64,000 nt of DNA from Trichosphaerium sp. ATCC 40318 (lineage: Eukaryota > Discosea > Flabellinia > Trichosidae). Made by a program: the position numbers and the translations under genes. Positions within the stretch are counted from its first letter, which is position 1; the number at the start of each line of letters is the position of its first letter. Under the pieces are notes generated by a model, which saw only the letters and a program-made list of their open reading frames with translations, was not told where the DNA came from and did not search any database. The stretch covers positions 124,001-188,000 of the forward strand of contig JALMLS010000093.1 of the NCBI GenBank assembly GCA_038496445.1, written 5' to 3'. Shown here piece by piece: positions 31,386 through 42,741 of the stretch.

Positions 31386-34178
31386 CTAGCTGTCAGGAAG
31401 TATAACTGTTGCTGTGATACGACCTTCAGGGTCAACGTGCTTTCTCTTCTTGACAGAACGGCTCCAGTACTCGTAGAATAAGTTGTCTTTTTTACAGTTG
31501 TCAAGCACAGACGGCGTTAGGTGTCGTTTGCGCGCCAAGTTCCAGCCTTAAACAAAAAGTTAGTAAGAGCTCGTGCAAGAATGTTTGGTACTACTTGCCT
31601 GATTCTAAACCACGTATGTCCTTTCGTACATCTATCACCACAAATAGTCAGATGAAAAACACGCTGGTTTGATAATAAGGGCGGTACGTACTCTTGTAGT
31701 TGCGCTGTATGGTATTGAATTGTCGCTTGATGCTTTCTTGCTTAGTCTTGGGTTGTTTTTCGTCTTCAGGCCACCAAAACAGAGAGTGCTTCAATTCATC
31801 TGCAGTTTTGGATACGGTTTGTGGTTTGTTGTTCGTTTGGGACACTTGTCTGCGCCTATCCAGTGTCATTGTGTTGGGTGTGAGATTGGTCATTTCCTGC
31901 AATATCCGTTGGTGCAGTGGTGAGTGCTGGCAAACGTCTACCAACTGGTACAACTCTCTCCACACTCTGTGGTCAACATCGTGAGCAAATGGGGACCTGT
32001 GTAAAAAAAAAAAGGAAAAAAAATGTAATCGGGTTGCTTGCCTCTGATAATTGTCTTTTCGTTGACCTACTGTAATTTTTGTGGTGAAGCATTTCCCTTC
32101 ATTATCAGCCATGTACGACCGAAATGTTTGCAATATCTACGTGAGTAAGTAAATGGGTTGTTGCATTTAGTAGTGCTTACCTGCTCAGCCTCCTCTACAT
32201 CAACAAGATCGATGTGCTGGACCGCAAAAACGTCAACATGGGGGGAAACAAATCTTTGTGCAAATGCTCGTAGTACCTTGTTGACAAGTATGCCCTTGGT
32301 CAGGGGTAGGAGTAGATTTCTAAGTGCGTCTGTATGACCCGTGGTACGGAAGAGTAATGTGTCCTTTTCTCTGAATGGGAAAAATCTGGTAGAGAGCTCA
32401 AGTGCATGTGTTGTGCTGTACATTAGGGCCGGTTCTTTTTCGCTATTTGCAATCTTGATGGCCTACAGGTGGGGTAAATATTGCAATCATGCTATATTTG
32501 TTGGATTGCATACAGCTCTAGTGTTGACAGTCGTCATCGCTTGCTTGGCCGCATCTTTGTCATTGAATTCAAATGAGTTATCGTCAATCAACTCTGTCAA
32601 TCCCTAATTGCCTCAACAATGAGCTGGATGGCGGTGTTTACCAAAATATTTAGCGTACCCCGACGCGATATGCTTCTCTTGCACCACCGACTTTAACTAT
32701 ATTGTAAAGTTCCAAAGGTAGCTTTTTGAGCGTGAGATTGTCTTTGTAAAGAGCGTGAATGTATATGTCATTGTCTGGGCCTTGGACTTGCAGGACATGC
32801 GACATTGGACTCTTTGCAACGGTTTCTAAACATTTGTTTAGGGCACTGCAACAATACCACAAATAAAAGGTATAGGACGCACTATCAGGATTTGGTATAG
32901 CCAAAGCGACAGGTTTACCACCAATAATGTGTTTAATAAATGCCATGGTTTCCAGAGATTGTGGCTAGACCACACAATCCGAGTTAGTACGACCAAATAT
33001 AATTGGCTTTCTGCAATTTAAAAAGGAACGTACTATTAATGGCGTTATCCGGTGGATTGATGATGTAGGGAGTGTGTTCATATCTGTGTGGAAGTTATTT
33101 TTATAAATGACCACAAAAACCAAAGAGATGTAATATTGTGTTGGCGCCTAATCCTCACCTAGCGTTCTATCAACCGTCTTCCATAATACATGGGTTTCGC
33201 GCTTTTGTCGCCACTGTCCTGACCCCAGCTTGTTGGAGTGGTGTGTATAGTCTTGGTGCAAGATTAGTATTTTTTTTTTGTACATGTTGGCCGGTACATA
33301 CAGCTGTCCACCTGAGAAAAGCTCTGAAATAAAAGTACGACATTGTATTGTGGTTTTTTACGCTCTTCTCTCTCTTTCTGATCCTTTATAGGTATACCAG
33401 TGATGCGCAAGCTTCGCAAGTTGAAGTGAGACACTGCCAAGTCTACAAATGCGTCTCGAAGCAGTTTAGGTCGTATGAAATTGCACTCGACAGATAGGAA
33501 TGGTGTCAACTGGGTCAGGGTAATTAGAAACCATGCACGTGTGGTTTATGATACGTACTGTTACTGGTGTAAATGATGGATTTGATTTGACCTTAATTTT
33601 AACACGTTGACCCTCAGCATCTGCAAACTGTAAGAAAAATTGTCTTCTGCAAAAAAACTGTTTCTGTTACAACGTGCCGACAGTAGTTACGCCTTTGTCT
33701 GAGGTTACTAGCATCAAAACCAGGTCACAATGCTCAATGGAGTGTTTTGTGCTACTACTATGTGCACGTGTAAGCATGATAAACTAGTAGTTTTGATTGA
33801 TTGGTGCCTTTGTTTCCTGCAATTGTCGTTGTGTGCTGCTATCAGCTGTGATACCTTCTCTGGTATGTTTATGACCGTGGTGGGGCCGTCTCTGTATCTG
33901 GAGACACGTGATTAATTCACGTGTATAAAAGAAGGTGATCGTACTTCTGAAACACATCAGTGCCTGTATCCTCAGGCGACTTCTGTATGACGCATATCAA
34001 ACGCGTTCGAAGTGGTCGTAGAGGCTCTGCAAACACCAAATTAAGACCAGTTGCTTGCAATTACCGTACGCGTAGTAGTATCAGTGGAGGCAGTAACGCC
34101 CAGTGCTGGGATGATCGCCTGTAGCGCCGGTGACAGCTTACTCTCTTTGCTGCCGTTAACTCCTTTAAATCCTCTCAT
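31386..34178 (-). CDS. Unrecognised multi-exon protein
   Basis: Start MRGFKGVNGSKESKLSPALQ at 34178; probable stop TAG 31386-31388. Many exons on the minus strand fit one reading direction: RPLRTRLICVIQKSPEDTGT, TTVINIPEKVSQLIAAHNDN, HCDLVLMLVTSDKGVTTV, FADAEGQRVKIKVKSNPSF, CNFIRPKLLRDAFVDLAVSH, KPVALAIPNPDSASYTFYL, RAFAQRFVSPHVDVFAVQHI and RVWRELYQLVDVCQHSPLHQ. It ends in a charged region with KKRKHVDPEGRI. The composition is that of a folded cytosolic or nuclear protein, and no signal peptide or membrane span is visible. I cannot assign a family. A head-to-head short gene lies upstream. Whether the first and last exons belong to the same transcript is inferred only from proximity. Confidence 0.5.
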
Positions 34179-34389
34179 GACCTACTGTATGGTTGGGGTG
34201 GGTAAGGAAGCATCTCGTGCCTTTTCAAGGTGTTGATCATCGTCAGCCCATGTGTTAATCTGTTTAACGCCAAACGACCCACAAGCCACGCACATCTACA
34301 ATAATTATCAATGCGTAAATATGGTGAGTGAATGCCGTACAAGCGAGTTTGTTGTAGCAAGATCAAACTTAATTCGCCCATACTCTATT

Positions 34390-34626
34390 ATGGCCTCCAC
34401 AGAGGAAGCCAGGGCACTTTTTTTACATGATAAGCGATATTTGCGTCGTGAGCGGTCTTTAATTGCTAAGCGTATATTAGATACAATGGTATGATATCAT
34501 ACTAATACCAAGGCCATATGGTTTCGTTTTTAGAGGTTCTTCTTTGCAATTTAGCAATATGATGGTCCTATCCACCTGGTTGTCCATAGAATTGATACCA
34601 AGCGCCAACAATGGGCTATACTGTGA
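34390..34626 (+). CDS. Small conserved-looking protein (about 56 residues)
   Basis: Exon 1 (ATG 34390) encodes MASTEEARALFLHDKRYLRR and continues RERSLIAKRILDTM. Removing a 66-nt intron (GTATGATATC... to ...GCAATTTAG) joins in phase 0 to QYDGPIHLVVHRIDTKRQQW and a TGA at 34624-34626. The continuous charged helix plus the sensible second exon favour a real gene. No family recognised. The donor site lies inside a perfect 14-bp palindrome, GTATGATATCATAC. Confidence 0.4.
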
Positions 34627-34850
34627 TGAGGTATAGAGGTTGTTTTCCTTGCGAGTCAAATTAAGTGAATCAATCATGTCACAGTTTTCTCACATTCCAA
34701 ATTGGTTGAATACAACATACGATGGGCTTGCTTTAAGAACCCTTAAAGAACAATTTTTTTGGTTGTTTGGGTAAATTGACTGTTTTTTTTTTTATTTTGG
34801 GATTGTACATTGTTGTTGATTGCCCCTATTTTACACGTGGTTTGATTTGA

Positions 34851-35806
34851 TTAAAACAAGCCAGTCTGAGCTTCAAAAGCGCACCGGCGTCTCCATCCTC
34901 CTCCGGCAGAACCGCCAGCACGGCGCCTCTTCATGATGAGTTCTTGACTTGGCTTTACTATGCCTTCATTCGGCAAGCTTTTATCTACAGGTCTTGACAA
35001 TTCAATAACTTGCACTACGTTTTGCCTCATTCCAGGTGTATACGACACACTCTGTGCTGATTTACGTTGTGTAGGTGCTTTTATGCTAAAGAGATCTGTG
35101 TCGCCTTGATTGTTGTCCTCAATAGTCTGAGCGATTGTTCTGCTCATCTGCACCAAGTCTGTCGTCTTAAGGGCGCCATAAGACAAGTTTTCGAGTGTCT
35201 CACGCTTTTTGTCTCTCCTTGTTACAAGGCGCACACCTACAAAACGGTTTTTTGGCACAAACGTTTTTAAAGTAGTTAAAAATAAATGTCAACTACCTTC
35301 TTCCAATAAGTATTTCTGTTTAATTTGTTGTAATTCGTCAGCTGTCACCTGGAATGATTCGTTAGGTCATGTCATCAACTTGATTGAACACCCGGAATGT
35401 CAGCATACTTTTGTATGTTTCCGTCGCTCTATGAAGTGCACGTGCTCTGTTGCATACTCCTGCAAGTACTCATACGTTTTCTTTTTTTCGATGTTATTTT
35501 CCAAGTTGTAAACTGCTCGAAGCGGTTAACACTGTGCGTTATGGTTTCTTAGCGTACTAATTTGATCCCTGAGCTCTAAATAATTATTGTACTCCTCTGC
35601 TGTATCGAAGTTCTCTCGAAGTTGATTAAACCTATGTATAATGAGCTAAGCGTTTACAATTATGCTCAATACGTTTTGCAAACCACTTTTCTGGCTTTTC
35701 TGGCTTTAACTACGTCATTTTGTATTTCTCTTTGCTTTGCCTCAAGTTCTAGTGCTGCGGTGTCCTTTTCAGGAGCGTCAGTCATCACCTGATCTGTGTC
35801 TTCCAT
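34851..35806 (-). CDS. MAT1/Tfb3-like CDK-activating-kinase assembly factor without RING
   Basis: Start MEDTDQVMTDAPEKDTAALE at 35806. The block RFNQLRENFDTAEEYNNYLE followed by LRDQI and LENNIEKKK matches the middle domain of MAT1/Tfb3, which bridges CDK7-cyclin H to TFIIH. A coiled-coil stretch follows (YLQEYATEHVHFIERRKHTK). The C-terminus (MKRRRAGGSAGGGWRRRCAF, EAQTGLF, stop 34851) resembles the Ala-Gly-Gly tail that activates CDK7. The usual N-terminal C3HC4 RING finger is absent. Only 126 bp separate the start from the divergent GNAT gene, so there is no room for it. The long insert 34990-35230 is less conserved. The family call rests on two short blocks. Confidence 0.55.
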
Positions 35807-35932
35807 GGTTTGATTGTTTTTACTTTACTTTTCAGTGAGTATTCAAAAATCTCGACTATCGCTTAAACCGCTGACACTTCACACTTGAGGACATTCAAAG
35901 CGCATTGAACACGTAGTGATTAAAGCAACGAT

Positions 35933-36854
35933 ATGGCGTACGTTATCAAACAACGCAAAAATAACAAATCTGAACTGGTACCGCGTAAAACAACGCTAAA
36001 AAACGGAGTCGAAGTGATTGTGGACTATGTTAAAGAATCTGACTTTGAGGTATGCTATTTTGCCTGTGTATCAGTCGTAACAGCGTGTAGGCCTGTAGAA
36101 CAATGCTAAATCAAGTACCTCAGCGTAATCTCGCTCTCACTAAGTGTAATTTTAGGTAATAGAAGAAGGTACAAGCTGACTTGCCCCAAAAGTTAAAAAT
36201 CAAAAAATTATTTATTTGACGCGGCAGGCATGACGTATCCGTACTTGGATACGCTTGACGTTAAGGACTTTCACGCGTATTTCCTTGCTGCAGATGCATT
36301 TGTTGCAAAGGATACAGCAGTAAGTGTTGGCACGTGAATGTCAATTTACAAGCCGCTAGACATCAAAAATCTTGGGTACATTTTACATAAAGCCTAACTT
36401 TCCTGGACGCTGCAGCCACATTTGTACACATATTTATCACTTGAAAGAATGGTCACTCATTTGAAAATAGGTAATGGAGGCTTTATTGTTGCACCTGCAG
36501 CACGGGGCAATGGTAAGCAGCCTATACACTTTACACTTTTGTGTTCATTATTTCTAGGACTTGGTCGTTTTTTGGCTCAAGTATACTTACAAGTAGCCAA
36601 GGTAGGGTAACACATCAAAGCTTGCTAATATCATGGTAGGATATTGGATACCGGGCAAGCATGTTTAATTTGGTTTATGTATCCAATAAAGCAAGTGTTC
36701 ATTTGTGGGAAACCATGGGTTTTAAACATATTGGCACAATACCTAATGCTGCTTTATTGAAGGTAAATTTAATTATCAATTTATATTTAAATATGTCTAG
36801 GATGGCAATTATCATGATGCCAGACAGTATTTTTTTAGTTTTGTTGATAATTAA
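35933..36854 (+). CDS. GNAT-family N-acetyltransferase
   Basis: Start MAYVIKQRKNNKSELVPRKT at 35933. After an N-terminal strand-rich region (TLKNGVEVIVDYVKESDFE) and MTYPYLDTLDVKDFHAYFLA, the core reads GTFYIKPNFPGRCSHICNGG, FIVAPAARGNGLGRFLAQVY, LQVAKDIGYRASMFNLVYVS and NKASVHLWETMGFKHIGTIP. The R-G-N-G-x-G pyrophosphate loop of GNAT motif A and the N-x-x-S-x-x-L/I-W motif B are intact. The last exon adds DGNYHDARQYFFSFVDN and stops at 36852-36854. It resembles the uncharacterised fungal GNAT group with the PGRSSHICN motif. Substrate unknown. The 3' end abuts the repeat island. Confidence 0.8.
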
Positions 36855-37019
36855 TAAATACTTTTGTCAGCCTCTGGCTATAGAATTACTTCTGCCTTGG
36901 TTTGAATATACCTCTCCTTCCCCCTATTGTTGATACTTATGGAATTTTTCCATTTTAACAAAACTGTCATCAGAACATTTTACTTTTCTGATCCAATTTT
37001 GTTTGGATGAAATATTTCC

Positions 37020-37214
37020 AAAAGATTTACAATCACAATTATCCTGGCATTTACAATGCCCTGAACATGCAATATGTGTGTCTTTGCATGTTTTTTTTGC
37101 ATGCTTCAACATACCTGTAGCATGCCATATGCATGTTTTGTGTGTTCCACTGGAAAATATGCATGCCCAAATCACCCAAAACATACAATTTGTATTGTCT
37201 GATTCCACCACTGC
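37020..37214. repeat. Relic of a CAGTGGTGGAATC-type element (one end)
   Basis: The sequence ends in GATTCCACCACTG (37202-37214), the same terminus as the complete element at 41664-42741. It carries a degenerate tandem repeat of GCATGCCCAAA / GCATGTTTT units. No matching left end is visible, so it is truncated or decayed. Confidence 0.5.
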
Positions 37215-38068
37215 AATGCATAATAAAGCCTGTGATTCTTGTTTTGCAGGTGGTGTAAAACCAAGAAGATATTGGTAACAATCTCAACATTTGACAGTGA
37301 TGAAACTGGATGATACATTAATGAAACATTTGCATACTTCAACATAAAGGAAAAGTCCAACCAAACTCAAAACTCAACCATTTTGTCCCAAAACTGATCA
37401 CTAATAATAAAACATGTATTTTCACCCTAGTAAGCAATAGTTATTTTGTATTGGCATGGAAAAATACCCAAAACCTTTTTTTTCCCTTTACCAGCTTGAA
37501 AATATTATGATCAAGTATTTTTTGCCAATTAAACCTAATGGACTGGATGTCTGGTAAATTAATTGTTTATAAATAAAGGTCCAGATTTTTTTTTTAATCT
37601 TGTCCAAAAACTCTAATTTTTTTTATGAGCATACTCCAATACATAACATGTACATGTTTTGTACATGTCAAAAGGATGTAACAGTGTGTTTGCACCAAGA
37701 ACTGCAAGCTCAAGCACACATAGCCTTTTTTCAAGTTCCATTATGTGTTTGTTTGTGTCTTTTGGTGCTATTTCAGGGTTTGGAAGCACACAGTTCAGAT
37801 TTAGCTGTATCAGCCAACAGCTTATCAAGTATCTAAATAGTACTAAATGCAAACAATGCATAAATACTTATGCCTGTTTCAAAGAGTACAACAAGTAATG
37901 CATCTGGTTTGGTTGTTTGTTGCTTAATACTGCATAAAATAGACTGTTTGCTATCATTAGGTTGCAAATACAAGGATAGGAGCTCTTTGGGTACTTTTTT
38001 GCATAAGTACACACCAAAAGCAGGTATTCACTTGTTTTCTGTTGTTCCACTTTACTCCAAGCCTTCCT

Positions 38069-38330
38069 CAGTAGTGAAATTGGGATTTTGACATGTACAA
38101 TATACGTATGTGGCATGTACTTTTCACACGTACAATATACGTACATGCCATGTACTTTTTCACACGTACAATATACGTATGTGCCACGTACTTTTTCACA
38201 CGTACAATATACGTACGTGCCACGTACTTTTCACACGTACAATATATGTACGTGCCATGTACTTTTTCACATGTACAATATACGTATGTGGCACGTACGT
38301 GTTACGTACGTATTAAACAAAATAAGTAAA
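38069..38330. repeat. Minisatellite element, CAGTAGT-type left end
   Basis: Begins with CAGTAGTGAAATTGGGATTT, then about five copies of a unit of roughly 46-48 bp built from CACGTACAATATACGTA and GTGCCACGTACTTTT. The right end has decayed into ordinary sequence near 38330. Same family as 40031-40338 and 41141-41419. Confidence 0.65.
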
Positions 38331-38689
38331 ATTGTACAAAAAGAACTGTATCAACAGTTTCTACTATGTACATCATAATAAACCATACTATTGAGAAATT
38401 GTATTTTATTTAACCATTAATTTGGCATGGTATGTTTGTAATGATTTTCCAAATATGTTTTGTTTCCATTGGATCAAGTACTACAGCTGTGTTTCTGATT
38501 ATGTTATTTGCTGTAACAGTACTGTAATCAAGATTTTGGCATATACAAAACCTGTATATGACACATACTTTTGCCTTGTACTGTGACACATACTTTTGAC
38601 ATGTACCTAACCTGCATGTGGTACGTACTTACTCAAAGGTATGTTAAAGTATCTGACATTGTCAAACACAACCCAACCCAAACCTACTT

Positions 38690-39240
38690 TTTTTTTTTTT
38701 TTTTCAAAAAAGGTGGGTTTATTGTGCCAACCCAAACCTACTGATAAAATGGCCTTTTACACTAAAAATTATGTTGATAACAGTTGAAAGGTTCACAAAA
38801 TGCTTAACTCTGTTAGTTCTTTAAGGAGAATCAACAAATCACATGATATTTTGGAGATTTCAAAAAAATTACTTTCTGCCAGACACACAAATAGCCAGTG
38901 TATCCTTTACAATGTCATTGTCTCTTTTTTGAATGAAACTATGCCAAAGCTATTGGAAGTATGTTTGTCAAACATATCTCACCAAATCTAAATGGATGGT
39001 CTGACTATACTTTGAAATATTCATCTAACAAAGAAAAAGCTATACAAAACAGTTTTGTTATGCATTGTATTTGGAAGTGTAGGAATTCTCTTTTTTTTGA
39101 CAATGAAATACCTCCACAAAAAGTCATGTTTTGGCACCAACAAAACATTCTTATTACACTCAATATAAATAACTCTCAATGTGTATCATTGTTAGATGAA
39201 GAAAAATTTACACAGATAGAAATTATGGGAAAGCTAAATG
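38690..39240. mobile_element. LINE-type retroelement fragments
   Basis: 38690-38740 is an inverted copy of the poly(A) 3' end seen at 43840-43873 (T-run followed by GGTGGGTTTATTGTG). 38800-39240 on the plus strand resembles the C-terminal part of a LINE reverse-transcriptase polyprotein: frames DILEISKKLLSARHTN and MHCIWKCRNSLFFDNEIPPQ are shared with the copies at 41540-41660, 42763 and 43386. It contains frameshifts and a stop relative to those copies, so it is dead. It also preserves the uninterrupted version of the site into which the 41664-42741 element inserted. Confidence 0.6.
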
Positions 39241-39449
39241 GCCAACTTTATTTTTTTGAACTATATGAAAAACAACTTGTAAAAAAATGCATGCATGGCC
39301 TGTATGTGTGGCATGTACTTTCAAACTGTATTTAATTTGTATGTGGCATGTACTTTTAACATGTACATAAAAAAAGGTAAAAAAAAATTTGCCCAAAAAT
39401 TCTGGCATTTGGTAGCCAAAAAATTCAAAAAAAAATCTCAAAAAATAAC

Positions 39450-40015
39450 AGACAGCTTGTAGTCGCAAGGTACGAAACCATGTATTATTAATAAAAGAGG
39501 GTGTTTTAGGATTATTAGGGCATTTACTTAAAAACTAGAGGAGAAAACTTAATAAAGTGCAAAATGTAGCTTTTTGCTGAATTTTGTTGTTTTATTGCAT
39601 AACTTAGGTCTCTCTGTACGAACCACTCAGAAAATGTAGCATTAGGTATAATTAGGTACAATGCGTGGTTTCATGGTGGTTTGGGGTTCAGTGCACCATT
39701 TTTAGGCAAAAACGACAGAAAATATGTATTTGGAGTAGTTTAAGGATATTATGGCTTAATAGCTCTATTAAACCACTTTTTAAAGGCGATTATGGGTTTC
39801 AAGCATTTTTCTGAAATAGTCGTTAAGTTGTGGTGGTTAAGTTGCAGTTGTAGGTTGGTAAGGCATGATGATAGAAATATCTCCTGAAACATGGTCGTTT
39901 AGTGGTAATGTATTGTAATGTATTGTAATGTATTGTATGTAGTGTATTGTAATGTATTGTAATGTATATGTAGTTGTAATTACCAATAAACCAATCCATC
40001 GTTTTTAGTATTTTT
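39450..40015 (+). repeat. Dispersed repeat C with (AATGTATTGT)n tract
   Basis: The segment is repeated in reverse orientation at 43040-43355 plus 43892-43970. A diverged direct copy of 39590-39805 lies at 41985-42260 inside the CAGTGGTGG element. Shared words include AAGGATATTATGGC, TTAAACC and GCGATTATGGGTTTCAAGC. A short microsatellite of AATGTATTGT units lies at 39905-39965. No coding potential. Confidence 0.6.
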
Positions 40016-40030
40016 TGTTCAAAACGAGGC

Positions 40031-40338
40031 AAAATTCCAACTTTTGACACGTACAATATACATACGTGGCACGTACTTTTCACACGTACAATATACGTAC
40101 GTGGCACGTACTTTTCGCACGTACAATATACGTACGTGGCACGTACTTTTCGCACGTACAATATATGTATGTGGCATGTACTTTTCACACGTACAATATA
40201 CATATGTGCCACGTACTTTTCACACGGATGAAATACGTACGTGGCACGTATTTTGACACGTACAATATACATACGTGCCACGTACTTTTTCACACGTACA
40301 ATATACGTACTTCACACGTACTTCCGATTTTACTACTG
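40031..40338. mobile_element. Minisatellite-bearing TIR element, left end lost
   Basis: Six or so copies of the CACGTACAATATACGTACGTGGCAC-type unit, ending in CCGATTTTACTACTG (40324-40338), the right terminal repeat of the family. The left terminus is not recognisable. Confidence 0.55.
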
Positions 40339-41140
40339 CTGTACCTTTTAAAAAGCCTGCTACATATTAGTGATCCAATGGTTGATGCACTAGTTCTTGG
40401 TACAATACTCAAAGACAAAAGAACTTGTACAACATTTTCCACATGTGTTGTTGCTACTTCAATGTAGAACTCCTTTACCAACCACACCTTCTAAAAACAC
40501 TTTTATTAATTCTATTACTAACCACTTAACCCCCATTACTATCAAACTTATATATCTATTGGCTTTGAATTAACAGAAGCTAACATTGCTTTTCGTTTTT
40601 GTTTTTTCTGAAAATAAAGTAGGCTTTTTCTCTCATGTTCAGCCATTGTTTCTTGGCATTTGACCTGATCAACTCTCTCACCTTCAACTTTCAAAAGGCA
40701 TTAGACAGTATCATCAAGTCTTTGAACTCATGGAAACCCTATGCTAGAACTCTCAAGGCCAAGCACTCAATACTCAGGACATATGCTCAATCACGTATCT
40801 TATATTTTGCTAGACCTCTGCCTATACCTTTGTGATAAGCAATGGCGTAACATTGTCAACTGGTTCATGTTTTATGGCTACTATGACAGCACTAACAATG
40901 TTTCCAAAGATTACAATAACAACGACACTTACCGTTCTTCCTTAAGTTCTAAAACTGCTCTCTCTTTCCACCTTGGTGGGCTGTCTATCCTGATATCTCC
41001 ACCATAGCTGACAATTTTAAAGCTTTTCTTTGGTCTAGGCACCTCAACACAATCACACTATATTCTGATCTCTGGGAATCTGGTCTTTCTGAAATAGGAA
41101 AACTATTGCCATGACCAATGGCTCAAATTAGGTTGTGGTG

Positions 41141-41419
41141 CAGTAGTAAAATCGGAAGTACGTGTGAAGTACGTATATTGTACGTGTGAAAAAGTATGTG
41201 GCACGTACGTATATTGTACGTGTCAAAATACGTGCCACGTACGTATTTCATCCGTGTGAAAAGTATGTGGCATGTACGTATATTGTATGTGTCAAAAGTA
41301 CGTGGCACGTGTGTATATTGTACATGTGAAAAGTACGTGCCACGTACGTATATTGTACGTGTGAAAAGTATGTGCCACGTACATATATTGTACATGTCAA
41401 AATCCCGATTTCACTACTG
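41141..41419. mobile_element. Complete 279-bp TIR element (family CAGTAGTRAAATCGG)
   Basis: Left end CAGTAGTAAAATCGG and right end CCGATTTCACTACTG are inverted repeats (14 of 15 match). The interior is a tandem array of the CACGTACAATATACGTACGTGCCAC unit. It is flanked by TG on both sides and sits inside the LINE copy. With no coding capacity it is a MITE-like non-autonomous element. Confidence 0.7.
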
Positions 41420-41663
41420 TGTAAAAATTCCTCCAAATCAAACCTATATTAAAGTCTCTGACATTGTCAAAAATAATACCCCTGCTTCCAACCAGGTTCA
41501 CTGGCCACCTACTCTCCAAAAAATGATAGATCTAGGCTGGAAAGTTCATCTTATGCTCAAGTCTGTCAGTAAGCTTAGCAGAGTTAACAAACCTAGAGAT
41601 ATTCTTTGGAGATATCTGCTCAAGCTCCTTCCTGTCAAACACTCCGATTTCATGTATCCACTA

Positions 41664-42741
41664 CAGTGGTGGAATCGGACAAAATACGCGTGCTTAAAAC
41701 GTGCCATTTGCGTGAAAAATAAATGTGCCCAAAACGTGCCCAAAACGTGCCATTCGCGTGTTGTATATTTGCAATAAACGTGTCCAAAACGTGCCATTTG
41801 CGTGTTTTAACCATGACCTGTCCTTAATAGAAATTTGGAGAAAAATTCAAAATAAAAAAATTGACAAACTCAAAACTCAACCATTTCACCCCAAAGCCAA
41901 TCACCTCCAATCGTCAACAATAAAACATGTATTTTCACCCAAGTAAGCAGTAGTTAGGTTTGTATCGGCATGGCTCTAAAAGTAGGCGAAAAAATCTAAA
42001 AATACCCAAAAACCAACAATTTCTTGATTTTCCTATTTTTCGTGAATAACTCAGGTCTACTAGTACGAATCCTTTAAAAAACAAAGTATGGCCCACTATT
42101 AGGTACGATGCATGGTTTCGTGGTGGTTTGGGGTTCGGTGCCCCTTTTTAAGGCAAAAACGATAGAAAATAGATATTTAGGGTAGTTTAAGGATATTATG
42201 GCTCCATAACTCCATTAAACCCCTTTTTAAAGACGATTATTGGATTTGAGATTTTTTGCCTAATTAGGTAAGTTCTTGCTTAAGTATTTACGATAAGGTA
42301 GGATTGGCGAAAAAAGCAGGTAAAATGGCAAAAACATGAAGTTGGTTGATATAAACTGGGTATCGTTTATGTGGGGATAGTTTTATGTAAAGTTTGTAAT
42401 AATTGTACCAAACCTCTTTGTAATCGTTATGTGTTATGTATCGTAATAAACTGTTATTTTCTTTTCCTTTATAAAGTGGTGTTTTATGCGTGCTCAAAAC
42501 GTGTGATATGCGTGGCAAATATGCATGCCCAAAACGTGCCCAAAACGTGGAAAATAAACGTGCCTAAAACGTGCCCAAAACGTAGATAATAAACGTGCCC
42601 AAAACGTGTCCAAAACGTGTCTTTTGCGTGGAAAAAAAACGTGCCCAAAACGTGTCCAAAGCGTGTCTTTTGTGTGGAAAATAAACGTGCCCAAAATGTG
42701 CCCAAAACGTGCGATTCGCGTTCTGACTGATTCCACCACTG
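41664..42741. mobile_element. Complete 1078-bp TIR element with TA duplication (family CAGTGGTGGAATC)
   Basis: Terminal inverted repeats CAGTGGTGGAATC (41664-41676) and GATTCCACCACTG (42729-42741) are perfect over 13 bp and flanked by TA at 41662-41663 and 42742-42743, the signature of Tc1/mariner-type insertion. Both ends carry subterminal tandem repeats of AAACGTGCCCAAAACGTG type (41690-41805 and 42485-42725). The interior contains a copy of repeat C. It lacks a transposase and so is non-autonomous. Confidence 0.75.

Noticed and set aside
33905-33923. Pair of CACGTG motifs around ATTAATT as a promoter element
   Set aside because: It lies inside an intron of the unrecognised minus-strand gene, and CACGTG-like words are common in this window.
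34487-34500. 14-bp perfect palindrome GTATGATATCATAC as an operator or binding site
   Set aside because: It coincides with the donor site of a probable intron. One palindrome of this length is weak evidence for a regulatory site.
38088-38378. Open frames through the ACGTAC minisatellite (also 40044-40467 and 41123-41436)
   Set aside because: They translate the tandem unit in several frames at once (WHV, TYNIRT-type repeats) on both strands. This follows from the repeat period, not coding selection.
40031-40338. CRISPR-like array
   Set aside because: The units are contiguous and variable with no unique spacers, the setting is eukaryotic, and the ends are those of a TIR element.
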